A stretch of DNA of 64,000 nt from Nitrospira sp. (GCA_016715825.1 JADJXO010000002.1:1-64000), one strand, 5' to 3'; counted from the stretch's first letter, positions 44,242 to 53,152 are shown. The notes: generated by a model not told the origin, from the sequence alone. Made by a program: numbers and translations.

Positions 44242-44766
44242 ATGCTGAGAGCAGTGACCATGGTGGCTTTCTGCTGTTTGTTGCTGGGCTGCCACCGTAC
44301 GTTTGGAGTTCCCACTGACATTGTGCAGGACCTCCCTGCGCTCGCCTCTGTCCGTTCCCTCTATATCGAGGACCTAGCCCACGGAGAGGACCCACATCTT
44401 GTGGAAGGATCGGACGAGGTCAGGGAGAAGATCATGGAGAAGCTAGCCAAATCAGGCCGTTTCTCCATCGTGGATAGCCCAGAACAGGCAGATGCCGCGC
44501 TGACCGGTGTGGCAGGCTTCCAGCGTTGGTATTTCGGGATGGAGGCGTTCTACGGATTGGAAGGCAGTCTCAATACACAATATTCCGGGATTGGCATGCT
44601 CCGACTCCTCGACTCCAAGACTAATCAGCCCATCTGGACACACGAGTATGAAACGGGGCTCTTTCGCCCAACACAAAGTGTCGTGGACCGTGTTGCTGAT
44701 CAATTCGTCGATACACTACTGAATGCCGCAGCACTCGCTGACGGCCAGACGCAACAGAGTCAATAA
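44242..44766 (+). CDS. exported lipoprotein of unknown function
   Basis: The product is 174 residues from the ATG at 44242, with a TAGGAG box upstream. An in-frame ATG at 44185 would add a non-signal extension. The lipobox LLLGC places the lipidated Cys near residue 16. The domain that follows (residues about 40-165) resembles lipoproteins that carry a DUF799/CsgG-like fold (IMEKLAKSGRFSIVDSPEQADAALTG, MLRLLDSKTNQPIWTHEYETG). The exact family is not certain. It is in the plus-strand run between the barrel gene and the carbonic anhydrases. Confidence 0.7.
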   Translation: MLRAVTMVAFCCLLLGCHRTFGVPTDIVQDLPALASVRSLYIEDLAHGEDPHLVEGSDEVREKIMEKLAKSGRFSIVDSPEQADAALTGVAGFQRWYFGMEAFYGLEGSLNTQYSGIGMLRLLDSKTNQPIWTHEYETGLFRPTQSVVDRVADQFVDTLLNAAALADGQTQQSQ

Positions 44767-44910
44767 CGGCCGACCAAACGCGCATCAAATGGCTGTTCCT
44801 TCTATGAGTGACGTTTCCCACCTCGCTTCGCCTGTGTGATAGTGCGTGATCTGAAGGTTAGTATACCTATTGCTCTTGCGTCACGGTTTTTCGTACGGGT
44901 CTTAAGACCA

Positions 44911-44940
44911 TTGATAAATCAGGAAGGACAAATCTATAAT
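44911..44940 (+). promoter_or_regulatory. sigma-70 promoter of the first carbonic anhydrase gene
   Basis: TTGATA (44911-44916), an 18-bp spacer and TATAAT (44935-44940) form a near-consensus promoter. The start would be near 44947, giving an 80-nt leader to the ATG at 45027. It is the clearest standard promoter in the window and contrasts with the 15-bp-spaced ones at the dab locus. Confidence 0.65.
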
Positions 44941-45026
44941 CCCACCCCACTCGGTTGATCGAACGCGTTGGCTTTCCGGTAGGTACTAAGACAGCTCAAC
45001 CTAACTACATAGAGGGAGGGTTCGTC

Positions 45027-45872
45027 ATGAGGGCATTCTCGCTGCTCCTGGCAGTTTCCGCTTTGGCCATACCAGCCGATTATTCATACGCCGGTGAATC
45101 TTCGCCGATGCATTGGGGCTATGAGGGTGACCATGGACCGCTGCATTGGGGCGATCTTGGGCCTGAATTTGCTCTCTGCAGCAAAGGCATGTCCCAATCT
45201 CCGATCGATTTGCTGCAAGGACACAAGATCGCGCTCGAGGACATCCAATTTTCCTATAAAGATGCGCCCTTTCATGTCATCAACAATGGGCATACGTTGG
45301 AGGAACTTGAACCTCTTTCAGAAACGATCAAGTCCCGCTACCCAAAGCACGGACAGACGATACTCCATTTTGACAAAGACAGCACGATCGTCTTCGATGG
45401 TGACCTCTACCTCTTGGAACAATTCCACTTCCATGCCCCAAGCGAGCATACGATTGATCATAAGCACTATCCGATGGAGCTCCATCTAGTACATCATAAC
45501 GAGCGGCATGAAGCAGCGGTCGTGGCAGTCTTTATGAAAGAAGGGAAACACAACCCGTTCTTCGAAACCTTTTTGAACCATGCACCGAAGAAGGTCGGAG
45601 AATTCATTGAGGATCGGGAACATGTGATCAATCCCGCAACGCTAATGCCGAAAAGTCTGACCTACTATCGTTATTTCGGATCTTATACGACTCCCCCTTG
45701 TTCCGAAGGAGTTATCTGGGCAGTGATGCATGATCCCATTGAAGTCTCTGCTGACCAAATCCAACGCTTCCATTCTCTCGTGGGCCACGACAATGCTCGG
45801 CCCACGCAACCGCTGCACAAACGTTTTGTGCTGGAATCCAATTATGTGGGGACTGCAGCTCAATTGAAGTAG
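45027..45872 (+). CDS. periplasmic alpha-carbonic anhydrase, copy 1
   Basis: The product is 281 residues from the ATG after GGAGGG. The signal peptide MRAFSLLLAVSALAIPADYSYAG sends it to the periplasm. Alpha-type zinc ligands are in QFHFHAPSEHT and ELHLVHHNE, and the proton-shuttle/active region is YRYFGSYTTPPCSEGVIWAVM. Alpha-carbonic anhydrases hydrate CO2 at the cell surface, supplying bicarbonate for carriers such as the SulP protein upstream. It is followed 176 bp later by a paralogue. It has its own consensus promoter. The full catalytic set is intact. Confidence 0.93.
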   Translation: MRAFSLLLAVSALAIPADYSYAGESSPMHWGYEGDHGPLHWGDLGPEFALCSKGMSQSPIDLLQGHKIALEDIQFSYKDAPFHVINNGHTLEELEPLSETIKSRYPKHGQTILHFDKDSTIVFDGDLYLLEQFHFHAPSEHTIDHKHYPMELHLVHHNERHEAAVVAVFMKEGKHNPFFETFLNHAPKKVGEFIEDREHVINPATLMPKSLTYYRYFGSYTTPPCSEGVIWAVMHDPIEVSADQIQRFHSLVGHDNARPTQPLHKRFVLESNYVGTAAQLK

Positions 45873-46048
45873 AGGAGGGACGCGCCGAGTCAGTGATTTG
45901 GTTGGGCTGAACCACGATTTTTGATAACAGCATAGGAGGCTTGCCAGACGTAGGGAGGGGGTGCGGTATACTTGTTCTACCTGAGGAGCGGCAAGTGCCC
46001 AGTTCACGAAAGAATTCTGCCAACCTAGCCCGTTACAGGAGGCTATCT

Positions 46049-46873
46049 ATGCACTGCGTGATTCGAACTGCGCTGGTCCTATCGACAGTGATGCTGCCGA
46101 TTCTGACTGCTTATGCAGCTGAGTCGGAATCTATCACGTGGGGGTATGAAGGAGATCGCGGACCATTTCACTGGGGGAAACTGGGACCTGAGTTTTCCCT
46201 TTGTGACAAGGGTATGTCGCAATCTCCGATTGATCTGTTGCGCAGTCATAGGATCAGACTTGACGACATTCAGTTTTCCTACAAGGATGCCCCGTTCCAT
46301 GTGATCAACAACGGGCATACGTTGGAAGAGCTCGAACCGCTGTCTGAACAGGTTAAATCCCGGTATCCGAGGCACGGCCAGACCATCCTTCATTTTGATA
46401 AGGACAGCACCATCGTGTTCGATGGCGACCTCTACCTGCTGGAGCAATTTCATTTCCATTTCCCGAGCGAACATACGGTTGATCATCGGCACTACCCGAT
46501 GGAACTCCATCTCGTCCATCACAATGAACGGCATGAAGCAGCAGTGGTGGCCGTTTTCATGGAAGAAGGGAAACATAATCCATTCTTTGAGACATTCCTG
46601 GAGCACGCCCCGCCCAATGTCGGGGAAGTGATCGATGACCACGAGCATTTCGTGAACCCAAGTTACCTCTTGCCAAAGAACCGATCCTACTATCGCTATT
46701 TTGGGTCCTATACAACCCCGCCCTGTCACGAAGGTGTCATTTGGGCCGTGATGCATGATCCTATCCAAGTGTCGGCGGAGCAGATCCAACGGTTCCGCTC
46801 CCTGTTGGGTCATGACAACGTGCGGCCGACGCAACCGCTCCATAAACGTTTTATTCTTGAATCGAAGTTCTAA
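46049..46873 (+). CDS. periplasmic alpha-carbonic anhydrase, copy 2
   Basis: The 274-residue product starts at the ATG behind AGGAGG. Signal peptide MHCVIRTALVLSTVMLPILTAYAAES. The zinc ligands (FHFHFPSEHT and ELHLVHHNE) and YRYFGSYTTPPCHEGVIWAV are all present. It is closely related to copy 1 in tandem, with clear divergence at third positions and in the N-terminal region, so the duplication is older than that of nhaD. Both proteins end before any anchor, so they are soluble. Two copies may serve dosage or different pH optima. Confidence 0.93.
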   Translation: MHCVIRTALVLSTVMLPILTAYAAESESITWGYEGDRGPFHWGKLGPEFSLCDKGMSQSPIDLLRSHRIRLDDIQFSYKDAPFHVINNGHTLEELEPLSEQVKSRYPRHGQTILHFDKDSTIVFDGDLYLLEQFHFHFPSEHTVDHRHYPMELHLVHHNERHEAAVVAVFMEEGKHNPFFETFLEHAPPNVGEVIDDHEHFVNPSYLLPKNRSYYRYFGSYTTPPCHEGVIWAVMHDPIQVSAEQIQRFRSLLGHDNVRPTQPLHKRFILESKF

Positions 46874-47094
46874 GGAATGATGTCGGTCGCATGACCGCGC
46901 TAATGACGTTCCTGTCCTCCCCAACCGCCCCTCAACAATGTTCGTTTCGAATCAGGTCGAGCCGTCGGCTCCAGGGATCCTGCCACATCCCGTCTGGGAG
47001 CCCTGGTGGCTTTTATCCCCTCCCTTTGAGGCATTGTGAGGATCAACGGGTCTCAGGCATAAGTGGGAGCTACAAAGTACCTTTGGTCGAGACC

Positions 47095-47319
47095 ATGTCA
47101 CAAATCCTCAACTTGAGCCGCCACACCACTGATGAAGATGCGCAATACCTGACCTCGCTGCTCATTTACCACCTCGTCGAACGTTGCGGGGGACACCTGC
47201 AATTCACCGCGGAGGAAGTTCGACAGATCCGGAACGACCTCACCACCAAGATGGTACAGATCCAACTTGGAGATGATCTGCGGCTTCGCATCATCGACCG
47301 TCTACCGGAACTCCAGTAG
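47095..47319 (+). CDS. small hypothetical helical protein
   Basis: From the ATG at 47095 the product is 74 residues, helical and without membrane or signal features (DEDAQYLTSLLIYHLVERCGGHLQFTAEEVRQIRNDLTTKMVQI). The frame is open upstream to 46891, but that part is of low-quality composition. A weak ribosome site and the plausible globular sequence support a real gene. No function is recognised. Confidence 0.5.
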   Translation: MSQILNLSRHTTDEDAQYLTSLLIYHLVERCGGHLQFTAEEVRQIRNDLTTKMVQIQLGDDLRLRIIDRLPELQ

Positions 47320-47405
47320 CGTCACCCTGACTCGGCAAGAGGGCATACCCCACCCCTACCACTCAATCATGGCGATAGGGATGGGATCGCTCCATCGGTT
47401 TCGCG

Positions 47406-48197
47406 TTACAGGTTGATATAAAACTGCAGAAGCAAAATGTGGTTGATCAGGTTCGCATTACCATGGAGCGTTCGGCTGTTGAGCATCTGGTTTTGGTAGC
47501 CGAGATCGACATTGAAGTACTGATTAAAGGTTTTGTTGATGCCAAGAAAGAGCCGGTTTTGGTCGATTCCGGCGCCTGGTCCCTTGCCGCCACGCCGCAC
47601 GTCATCGACGGTGTCGACCGAATTCAAATTCATAAAGATTTCGTCATACACGACGAGTGCCCAGTCCGGCGCGACCGGTAGGGGGTACGAGAGCTTGAAC
47701 ATTTGGCGGAATCGCAGAGCGGTACCGGCGGTATGCTCGATCCAGCGCTCTTCCATCCTGGTGCGGCTCATGAACTTAAAGTCGCCGAATTTCTGTGTGT
47801 AGATGGCCTGTTGAAAGATCCGGTTTTCTTGGAAGAACGGCGACTGCGGTGAAGTATGGGGTTGATTGAAGTTGCCGACCCAGGCATAGCCCTGCCAGAG
47901 GGAGAGATGCTCCGTCAGTTGGTAGCCGATCGCGGGGCGGAGTAACAGCTGGTCAATATTCGTGACATCATCTCCAATACGAGGATTCGCCTCCATGTAG
48001 GCGATGAACTTCGACGGCAATTTCACGGTCAGATAGACGGGCGTCCAGAGCCTGAAGTCTGACCTCGTATTCGGCCCCAATTGTTCATACGCCTGCACCG
48101 AAGTCACAACGACGCCTGACAGGCTCGAGATGATCAGCCCGATCCCCACTCGCCTCACCCATGTCCGATTCCACTGCCTTACTCCACTGAATCGCAT
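47406..48197 (-). CDS. DUF2490-family outer-membrane protein
   Basis: The product is 263 residues from the ATG at 48197, which lies six bases after GAGGAGG. A signal peptide (RVGIGLIISSLSGVVVTSVQA) leads to a mature domain of alternating beta strands. Patterns such as RSDFRLWTPVYLTVKLPSK, ERWIEHTAGTALRFRQMFKL and NRLFLGINKTFNQYFNVDLGY are typical of DUF2490 outer-membrane barrels. The C-terminal residues FYIN-L lack the classical Phe. It may be an autotransporter-like or porin-like envelope protein of unknown substrate. It is transcribed toward the carbon island. Confidence 0.75.
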   Translation of the reverse strand: MRFSGVRQWNRTWVRRVGIGLIISSLSGVVVTSVQAYEQLGPNTRSDFRLWTPVYLTVKLPSKFIAYMEANPRIGDDVTNIDQLLLRPAIGYQLTEHLSLWQGYAWVGNFNQPHTSPQSPFFQENRIFQQAIYTQKFGDFKFMSRTRMEERWIEHTAGTALRFRQMFKLSYPLPVAPDWALVVYDEIFMNLNSVDTVDDVRRGGKGPGAGIDQNRLFLGINKTFNQYFNVDLGYQNQMLNSRTLHGNANLINHILLLQFYINL

Positions 48198-48549
48198 CAC
48201 TTCCTCCTCTAGATGTGTATCAGGTTAAGAGATCTGTCATAGTGGATTTTCGGCGTCCGTGAGTCGAATAGGCGATAGCCGTGCCGACCTGTGGCCCCCC
48301 CCACATGACTGCTGTCCCCTCCCGATGAGTTTGCCACGCACTCTCCTCCAGCCACGGGCATCATTCATCTCTACACGGAGGGTCTGGCCTGGACATAGCC
48401 TTGTACTGCTTTAAATATGTGAAATGCTACTTAAAAATTGCCGTTACGGAACAGCCTTCCCGGGAAAGCAGGCCATAGGAAAGGGGCCTATCAACGATGC
48501 ACGCCTCAGCCATATTGCGAGGACGGCAGGATTGTGCTAGCTAGTCCTC
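48198..48549. other. 352-bp divergent intergenic region
   Basis: This region separates the DUF2490 gene (minus) from arfB (plus) and should hold both promoters. A CCCCCC tract and AT-rich stretch near 48410-48440 were seen, but no strong repeat, hairpin or reading frame. Confidence 0.4.
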
Positions 48550-48960
48550 ATGTTTCATATCTCCTCATCTCTTGTCATCCCTGATCACGAGATCGAACTC
48601 CATGCTGTACGATCCCAAGGTGCAGGCGGGCAAAACGTCAATAAGGTATCGACCGCCATACATTTGCGGTTCGATATTCGTGCGTCTTCCCTGCCACCAT
48701 TTCATAAAGAGGAATTGCTGAAACTCCGAGATCACCGCATTTCAGCCGAGGGTGTACTTACAATCAAAGCGCAACAACACAGAACGCAGGAGCGTAACCG
48801 CGAGGATGCCTTGGATCGATTGCGCCTATTGATTCAGAGCGTGGCGATCCCGCACAAGAAGCGGAAACCGACGAAGCCGACGAGGGGTTCTCAGAATCGT
48901 CGGATTGAAGGAAAGAAACGGCAGGGACGATTGAAAACGTTGAGAAGAACCCTCGACTGA
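48550..48960 (+). CDS. arfB: alternative ribosome-rescue factor ArfB (peptidyl-tRNA hydrolase)
   Basis: The 136-residue protein carries the catalytic GGQ motif in SQGAGGQNVNKVSTAIHLRFDI (residues about 22-43), followed by the ArfB-specific basic C-terminal tail rich in Lys/Arg (KKRKPTKPTRGSQNRRIEGKKRQG). ArfB recognises ribosomes stalled on truncated mRNAs and releases the nascent chain. Length and domain layout match E. coli YaeJ (140). It has no stop-codon recognition domain, which separates it from RF1/RF2. It is a stand-alone gene. Confidence 0.93.
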   Translation: MFHISSSLVIPDHEIELHAVRSQGAGGQNVNKVSTAIHLRFDIRASSLPPFHKEELLKLRDHRISAEGVLTIKAQQHRTQERNREDALDRLRLLIQSVAIPHKKRKPTKPTRGSQNRRIEGKKRQGRLKTLRRTLD

Positions 48961-49011
48961 CCGCCGACAAGCGGGCTGGTCTGGACCTCGCTTTTGCCTG
49001 GTGTGGGACAG

Positions 49012-49680
49012 CTACGACCGATGCGGTTTGTCTTTAATCGCGTTGGCCTTTGCCTGATTCAGCACCGTTTGCGCCTCAGGTATGAATTCGACTTGTTGGT
49101 ATTTCTGAGCGAGCGCAAGCGCGTCGGATGCCAGGACCATGGCGTCGTCGTGCCGACCATACTGGCACCAGACCCTGGCAAGCGCCAACCTTGCATTGAC
49201 TGCTTTCGGTGCCTGTTTGACGACATGCTGGAGGAGTTGTTCCCCCCTTTCTCTGTCTCCTCCCAGTATGCTCGGTAATCTAACCAGGAGTGTTCCCTTC
49301 GCAGAGAGTGCTTCGATGTGGGCAGGATTGAGCTCGAGGGCCCGATCGAGTTCGTGCATCATGCGGCGGAGCCCAAAGAGCGACGTGAGGGATTCACCAT
49401 CGACACGGAGCAGCTCTCCTAGATTGCAGAACAGGGCAAAGTGGGCCTCTGCGCTACCTTCATTCGAGGCAACGGCCTGCTCGCCTAGGTGCTGTCCTTG
49501 CTGAAAATGAACAAGTCGCATGTTTCGATCGGTGGCCACTCTCCCCTGAGTACAATGTTCGAGCGCCTGCTTGGCAAGCAACGAACCGCCATCCACCGCT
49601 CGCGACGGCATCGGCATGAAGAGCATACTGCCTGCAGCAACCATGACCCCTATGAAGCATTTGATCGACATACGATCCAC
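49012..49680 (-). CDS. exported TPR-repeat protein
   Basis: The product is up to 222 residues, starting at GTG (49680) or the ATG at 49671. A signal peptide (FIGVMVAAGSMLFMPMPSRA) precedes four to five TPR-like helix pairs (GSAEAHFALFCNLGELLRVDGES, ALELNPAHIEALSAKGTLLV, QAPKAVNARLALARVWCQYGRHDDAMVL). It resembles periplasmic TatT-like TPR proteins. Such proteins hold substrates or scaffold transport complexes. No partner gene is adjacent. Function is unknown. Confidence 0.7.
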   Translation of the reverse strand: MDRMSIKCFIGVMVAAGSMLFMPMPSRAVDGGSLLAKQALEHCTQGRVATDRNMRLVHFQQGQHLGEQAVASNEGSAEAHFALFCNLGELLRVDGESLTSLFGLRRMMHELDRALELNPAHIEALSAKGTLLVRLPSILGGDRERGEQLLQHVVKQAPKAVNARLALARVWCQYGRHDDAMVLASDALALAQKYQQVEFIPEAQTVLNQAKANAIKDKPHRS

Positions 49681-49922
49681 ATCCGATTGTCGAGATGGAT
49701 ATTACAAAACGACGGCTGATGAGACAGCAAACTCGGTGCCAGCTTGGTCGCATGACGAATGCTCGTAACCACCTAATAAACCCCAATAAATCATTGGTAT
49801 CTGGGATGATGTTGCACTGACGGACTGCGGATGAACATGTAAGAGCAGGCCCGTGAACAGAGAGAGACAACCCATCATCCCGAAATCCACCGGAGTTGAG
49901 CTTGGGTCAGGCGGGTTCTCGC

Positions 49923-50714
49923 TCAGGCGTTCGCCTGGTCAGGAGGAGCGACCATCCCAAGAATATTGAATCCTCCATCCACATAGACGACTTCTCCCGT
50001 AATCCCTCGCCCCAATGAGCTTACCAAGAACAACGCCGTGTCTCCAACCTCACCCTGTTCGGTGGCACGTCGAAGCGGGGCTGTTTCTTTATGGAGATCC
50101 ACCATCTTGGTGATACCCGAGACACCCCGTGCGGCCAAGGTCTTGATCGGTCCGGCAGAGATCGCATTGACCCGGATGTTCAGCGGGCCAAGATCATAGG
50201 CCAGATACCGCACCGTCGCTTCAAGCGCCGCTTTGGCAACCCCCATCACGTTGTAGTGCGGCACCACGCGCTCGCTCCCGAGATAGGTGAGTGTCACCAC
50301 AGAACCTCCGGTGGTCATCAACGGCATGGCCGCCTTCGTAACAGCTACCAGGGAATAGGCACTGATGTCGAGCGCCATGGCGAACCCCTGCCGCGAGGTG
50401 TTCACGAATTGTCCGGCCAGTTCTTCACGCGGAGCAAAGGCGAGTGAATGGATCAAGAAATCGATCTGGCCGAAGTCTTTCTGCACCTGCTGCATGAGGG
50501 CGGCGATTTCCCCATCGTTGCTGACATCACAGGGGAAGGCTTGCGCGCCGGGCAACGTCTTGGCCAGGTCCTCCACATTCTGTTTCAGCCGGTCATTTTG
50601 ATAATTGAAAAAGAGTTGGGCACCGTGACCGGCAACGGATTGTGCGATGGCCCAGGCGATGCTGTGCTTGTTGGCCACGCCGATGATGAGTCCTTTTTTT
50701 CCCGTTAGTAACAT
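49923..50714 (-). CDS. fabI: enoyl-ACP reductase (NADH)
   Basis: The 263-residue short-chain reductase has the atypical FabI signatures: GKKGLIIGVANKHSIAWAIAQ at the cofactor site (GxxxxxSxA), and the active-site pair Y-x6-Y...K around TYLGSERVVPHYNVMGVAKAALEA. The C-terminal segment GITGEVVYVDGGFNILGM is typical. It reduces trans-2-enoyl-ACP in each cycle of fatty-acid synthesis and is the target of triclosan-type inhibitors. It is a single gene with no other fab genes close by. The product is cytosolic. Confidence 0.95.
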   Translation of the reverse strand: MLLTGKKGLIIGVANKHSIAWAIAQSVAGHGAQLFFNYQNDRLKQNVEDLAKTLPGAQAFPCDVSNDGEIAALMQQVQKDFGQIDFLIHSLAFAPREELAGQFVNTSRQGFAMALDISAYSLVAVTKAAMPLMTTGGSVVTLTYLGSERVVPHYNVMGVAKAALEATVRYLAYDLGPLNIRVNAISAGPIKTLAARGVSGITKMVDLHKETAPLRRATEQGEVGDTALFLVSSLGRGITGEVVYVDGGFNILGMVAPPDQANA

Positions 50715-51109
50715 GGGGACGGCTCTCCTTGGTTAAACGCGATTATTCATCAATAGTATTGAGTGCTTATGGTCGCGCGTGGCAAGCGAGAGCTGATAGC
50801 CTCTGCTCAGCCACCAGGCACGGAACATACCATGATTGAGTCGTCGAGTGAAACGATCTGATGACAACAAGGATCAACCGCGACAAGGCTGAGGCAGTTT
50901 CGTGTTCGGTCCGCCATTCCGCCACAGGACCCTGTAGGGGAAAACCTTCGCAGGTTTATGAGAACGATTTCGTAACGGCCGGATTCTTCGAACGAATGTT
51001 CCTAACATTCTGATTTGCTCACAACGGCATCGGGCTTGCTGAAGAGAGAGGGTACGTGCCGAATCAGCGGCGCACCATTTCAAACCTACATTTTTTAGGG
51101 GGACTTGTT
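50715..51109. other. 395-bp intergenic region between fabI and the Lys/Gly repeat gene
   Basis: No gene is supported. It separates divergently transcribed genes and must contain the fabI promoter and that of the small exported protein. An AGAGAG-rich segment near 51040 and the TTTTTTAGGGGGA ribosome region are the only notable sequences. Confidence 0.4.
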
Positions 51110-51337
51110 ATGAAGACCATGTTGATGGCAGTGATGGCAGTCGCAGTGGCAGTGACGTTCAGTGCACCATCTTTCGCTGGTGACAAGAAGAAGGAAGAGA
51201 AGGGCGGCCATGTCGTGATGGCGGAAGAGAAGAAGAATAAGGGCGGTCATGCCGATGACATCTTCGCCGAAAAGAAGGACAAGGGCGGGAAGGCCGACGA
51301 GACCTTCGCTGAGAAGAAAGACAAGGGCGGGAAGTAA
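51110..51337 (+). CDS. small exported Lys/Gly-rich repeat protein
   Basis: The product is 75 residues from the ATG at 51110, after AGGGGGA. A signal peptide (MLMAVMAVAVAVTFSAPSFAG) is followed by a highly charged low-complexity tail. The tail has three related units of type AEEKKNKGGHADDIF / AEKKDKGGKADETF / AEKKDKGGK. The His and Asp/Glu spacing could bind metal or polyanions, and it may be disordered in the periplasm. The strong terminator 40 bp downstream shows a short monocistronic transcript. The family is not recognised. Confidence 0.75.
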   Translation: MKTMLMAVMAVAVAVTFSAPSFAGDKKKEEKGGHVVMAEEKKNKGGHADDIFAEKKDKGGKADETFAEKKDKGGK

Positions 51338-51377
51338 GACTTCTCTCTTCTCCTTTCATAAAAAATTGGCGGACCTA

Positions 51378-51407
51378 GGGCACTCCCTCACGGGAGTGCC
51401 CTTGTTT
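51378..51407 (+). terminator. intrinsic terminator after the Lys/Gly repeat gene
   Basis: GGGCACTCCC (51378-51387) and GGGAGTGCCC (51392-51401) pair perfectly over 10 bp around TCAC, followed by TTGTTT. It ends the transcript of the small repeat protein and lies between that gene and the converging nudF. Confidence 0.85.
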
Positions 51408-51456
51408 CGTTTCACCACTCAGGTGTCCGATTTCTGCTCCCTACTGTTCGCCACAG

Positions 51457-51978
51457 TCATCGCCGAGTCGTCATCTCCCGGATGTAGACAGCCTGCAGGC
51501 CGATGATCGTTTTCCCGTCTCGAATCGTCCCGTCCTGAATTTTCGTGATCGCCTCGCTCAGCGGCATTTCGACGATCTCCAGCACTTCATCCCGATCCAG
51601 GTGTTGCTGCCCTTTGGTCAACCCGATGGCCTTGTAGACATGGATCACCTCGTCCGCGAACCCCGGAGCCGTAAAGATGCTCGACAGCAACTCGAACGAG
51701 GAGGCGCGATAGCCGACTTCTTCCTCCAATTCCCTCGCCGCACACTTTAGGGGCTCCTCTCCACGATCCAACTTACCGGCGGGAATTTCATAGATGAATC
51801 CGCCGGCTGCATGCCGGAACTGCCGAATCATGACGACGGTCCCATCGTCTTTCAGTGGCACCACCGCGGCTGCTCCTGGATGGCGAATGGTTTCGAGCTC
51901 GACAGTGAACCCGTTCGGTAACTGCACCGTATCCACGTTCAGCGTCACAACCTTGCCGGTGTAGATATTGCGGACCAT
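51457..51978 (-). CDS. nudF: ADP-ribose pyrophosphatase (Nudix hydrolase)
   Basis: The product is 173 residues from the ATG at 51978 (GGAGAA box). An open frame to 52038 adds an atypical N-terminus. The Nudix box is GKLDRGEEPLKCAARELEEEVGY (GxxxxxExxxxxxxREUxEExGU), and the NudF-type region PGAAAVVPLKDDGTVVMIRQFRHAAGGFIYEIPAG precedes it. It hydrolyses ADP-ribose to AMP and ribose 5-phosphate, removing a reactive by-product of NAD turnover. It follows gcvT on the same strand with a 69-bp gap. The product is cytosolic and Mg2+-dependent. Confidence 0.88.
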   Translation of the reverse strand: MVRNIYTGKVVTLNVDTVQLPNGFTVELETIRHPGAAAVVPLKDDGTVVMIRQFRHAAGGFIYEIPAGKLDRGEEPLKCAARELEEEVGYRASSFELLSSIFTAPGFADEVIHVYKAIGLTKGQQHLDRDEVLEIVEMPLSEAITKIQDGTIRDGKTIIGLQAVYIREMTTRR

Positions 51979-52047
51979 GCGTTGTTCTCCTTCCCTACGC
52001 GTCATCGGTCTTCCGGAGGGCCCTGACGCACCAGGCACATGGCTGAC

Positions 52048-53145
52048 TCACTTGGAGGGACGGGTATAGAATGGTGGCTTCACGACCTTGGCGGGAACCT
52101 GCTTCCCTCGGATGTCGATCAGGATGTCGGTCCCGGGTTTCGCGAAGTCTGAGCGAACATAGCCCAAGCCGATCCCCTTCTGGAGCAGCGGCGACAGGTT
52201 GCCGCTCGTTACCTCGCCGATCGGCTCTGACGTAGAGGAGAGCATCGTGAATCCATGGCGCGGCACGCCCTTTTCCAACAGTTCAAAGCCGACAAATTGC
52301 CGTTCCGGTCCGACCTGGCGCTGCTGCTCGAGCACGGGTTTCCCCAGAAACACCCCTTTGCTGAAACTCACCGCCCAGTCGACTCCGGCTTCGAGCGGCG
52401 TCGTGCGCTCGTCGATATCGTTCCCATAGAGCAGGTAGCCCATCTCCAGCCGCAGAAGATCGCGTGCCCCAAGCCCAGCCGGTTTGAGGCCGAAGGCCTT
52501 CCCCGCGCCCATCAAGGCATCCCAGACCATTGGGACAGCTCCGGTCACATAGAACTCGTACCCGAATTCGCCGGTATAGCCGGTCCTCGCAACCAGGCAC
52601 TCGACGCCGCCGACCTGGACCCTGGTGGACTGTCTCAACTTGAGTTGCGCCAGGGCAGTCAAGCCCAGTACCTCCACGATCGAGCGTGTGGCAGGTCCCT
52701 GCAAGGCGATTTGAGCCATCTCCGTCGAGCGATCTTGGATACGACAGTCAGAAAGGCCCTGGCCCTGGGCGAACAACCACGCAAGAATCTTTGCCCGGTT
52801 GGACGCATTGACACAGAGGAGGAATTCGCCCGGGTTCTCCAGCCGATAGACGAAGATATCGTCCTTGATACCGCCTTGCTCGTTGCAGACCATAGAATAC
52901 TGCGCCTGCCCGGGTTTGAGCCCAGCGAGATCGTTCGTCGTCACGCGCTGGAGAAACAGCTCCGCCCCCGTGCCGCTCACCAGAATACGCCCCATATGGC
53001 TGACATCGAAGAGCCCGGCCTTGGTGCGGACGGTCTGATACTCGTCCACCACGCCGCTGTACTGGATGGGCATTTCCCATCCGGCAAAATCGACGAGCTT
53101 GGCCCCGGCGGCGCGATGTTGGGCGATGAGAGGCGTCTGTTGCAC
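52048..53145 (-). CDS. gcvT: aminomethyltransferase of the glycine cleavage system (T protein)
   Basis: The 365-residue protein starts at GTG. Typical segments are KLVDFAGWEMPIQYSGVVDEYQTVRTKAGLFDVSHMG, the folate-binding GARDLLRLEMGYLLYGNDIDERTTPLEAGVDWAVSF and the C-terminal barrel GEVTSGNLSPLLQKGIGLGYV. GcvT transfers the aminomethyl carbon from the H protein to tetrahydrofolate. Other gcv genes are not in the window. It lies 7 bp from the FKBP gene upstream, which is probably coincidental packing. The product is cytosolic. Confidence 0.93.
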   Translation of the reverse strand: MQQTPLIAQHRAAGAKLVDFAGWEMPIQYSGVVDEYQTVRTKAGLFDVSHMGRILVSGTGAELFLQRVTTNDLAGLKPGQAQYSMVCNEQGGIKDDIFVYRLENPGEFLLCVNASNRAKILAWLFAQGQGLSDCRIQDRSTEMAQIALQGPATRSIVEVLGLTALAQLKLRQSTRVQVGGVECLVARTGYTGEFGYEFYVTGAVPMVWDALMGAGKAFGLKPAGLGARDLLRLEMGYLLYGNDIDERTTPLEAGVDWAVSFSKGVFLGKPVLEQQRQVGPERQFVGFELLEKGVPRHGFTMLSSTSEPIGEVTSGNLSPLLQKGIGLGYVRSDFAKPGTDILIDIRGKQVPAKVVKPPFYTRPSK

Positions 53146-53152
53146 AGTCGAG

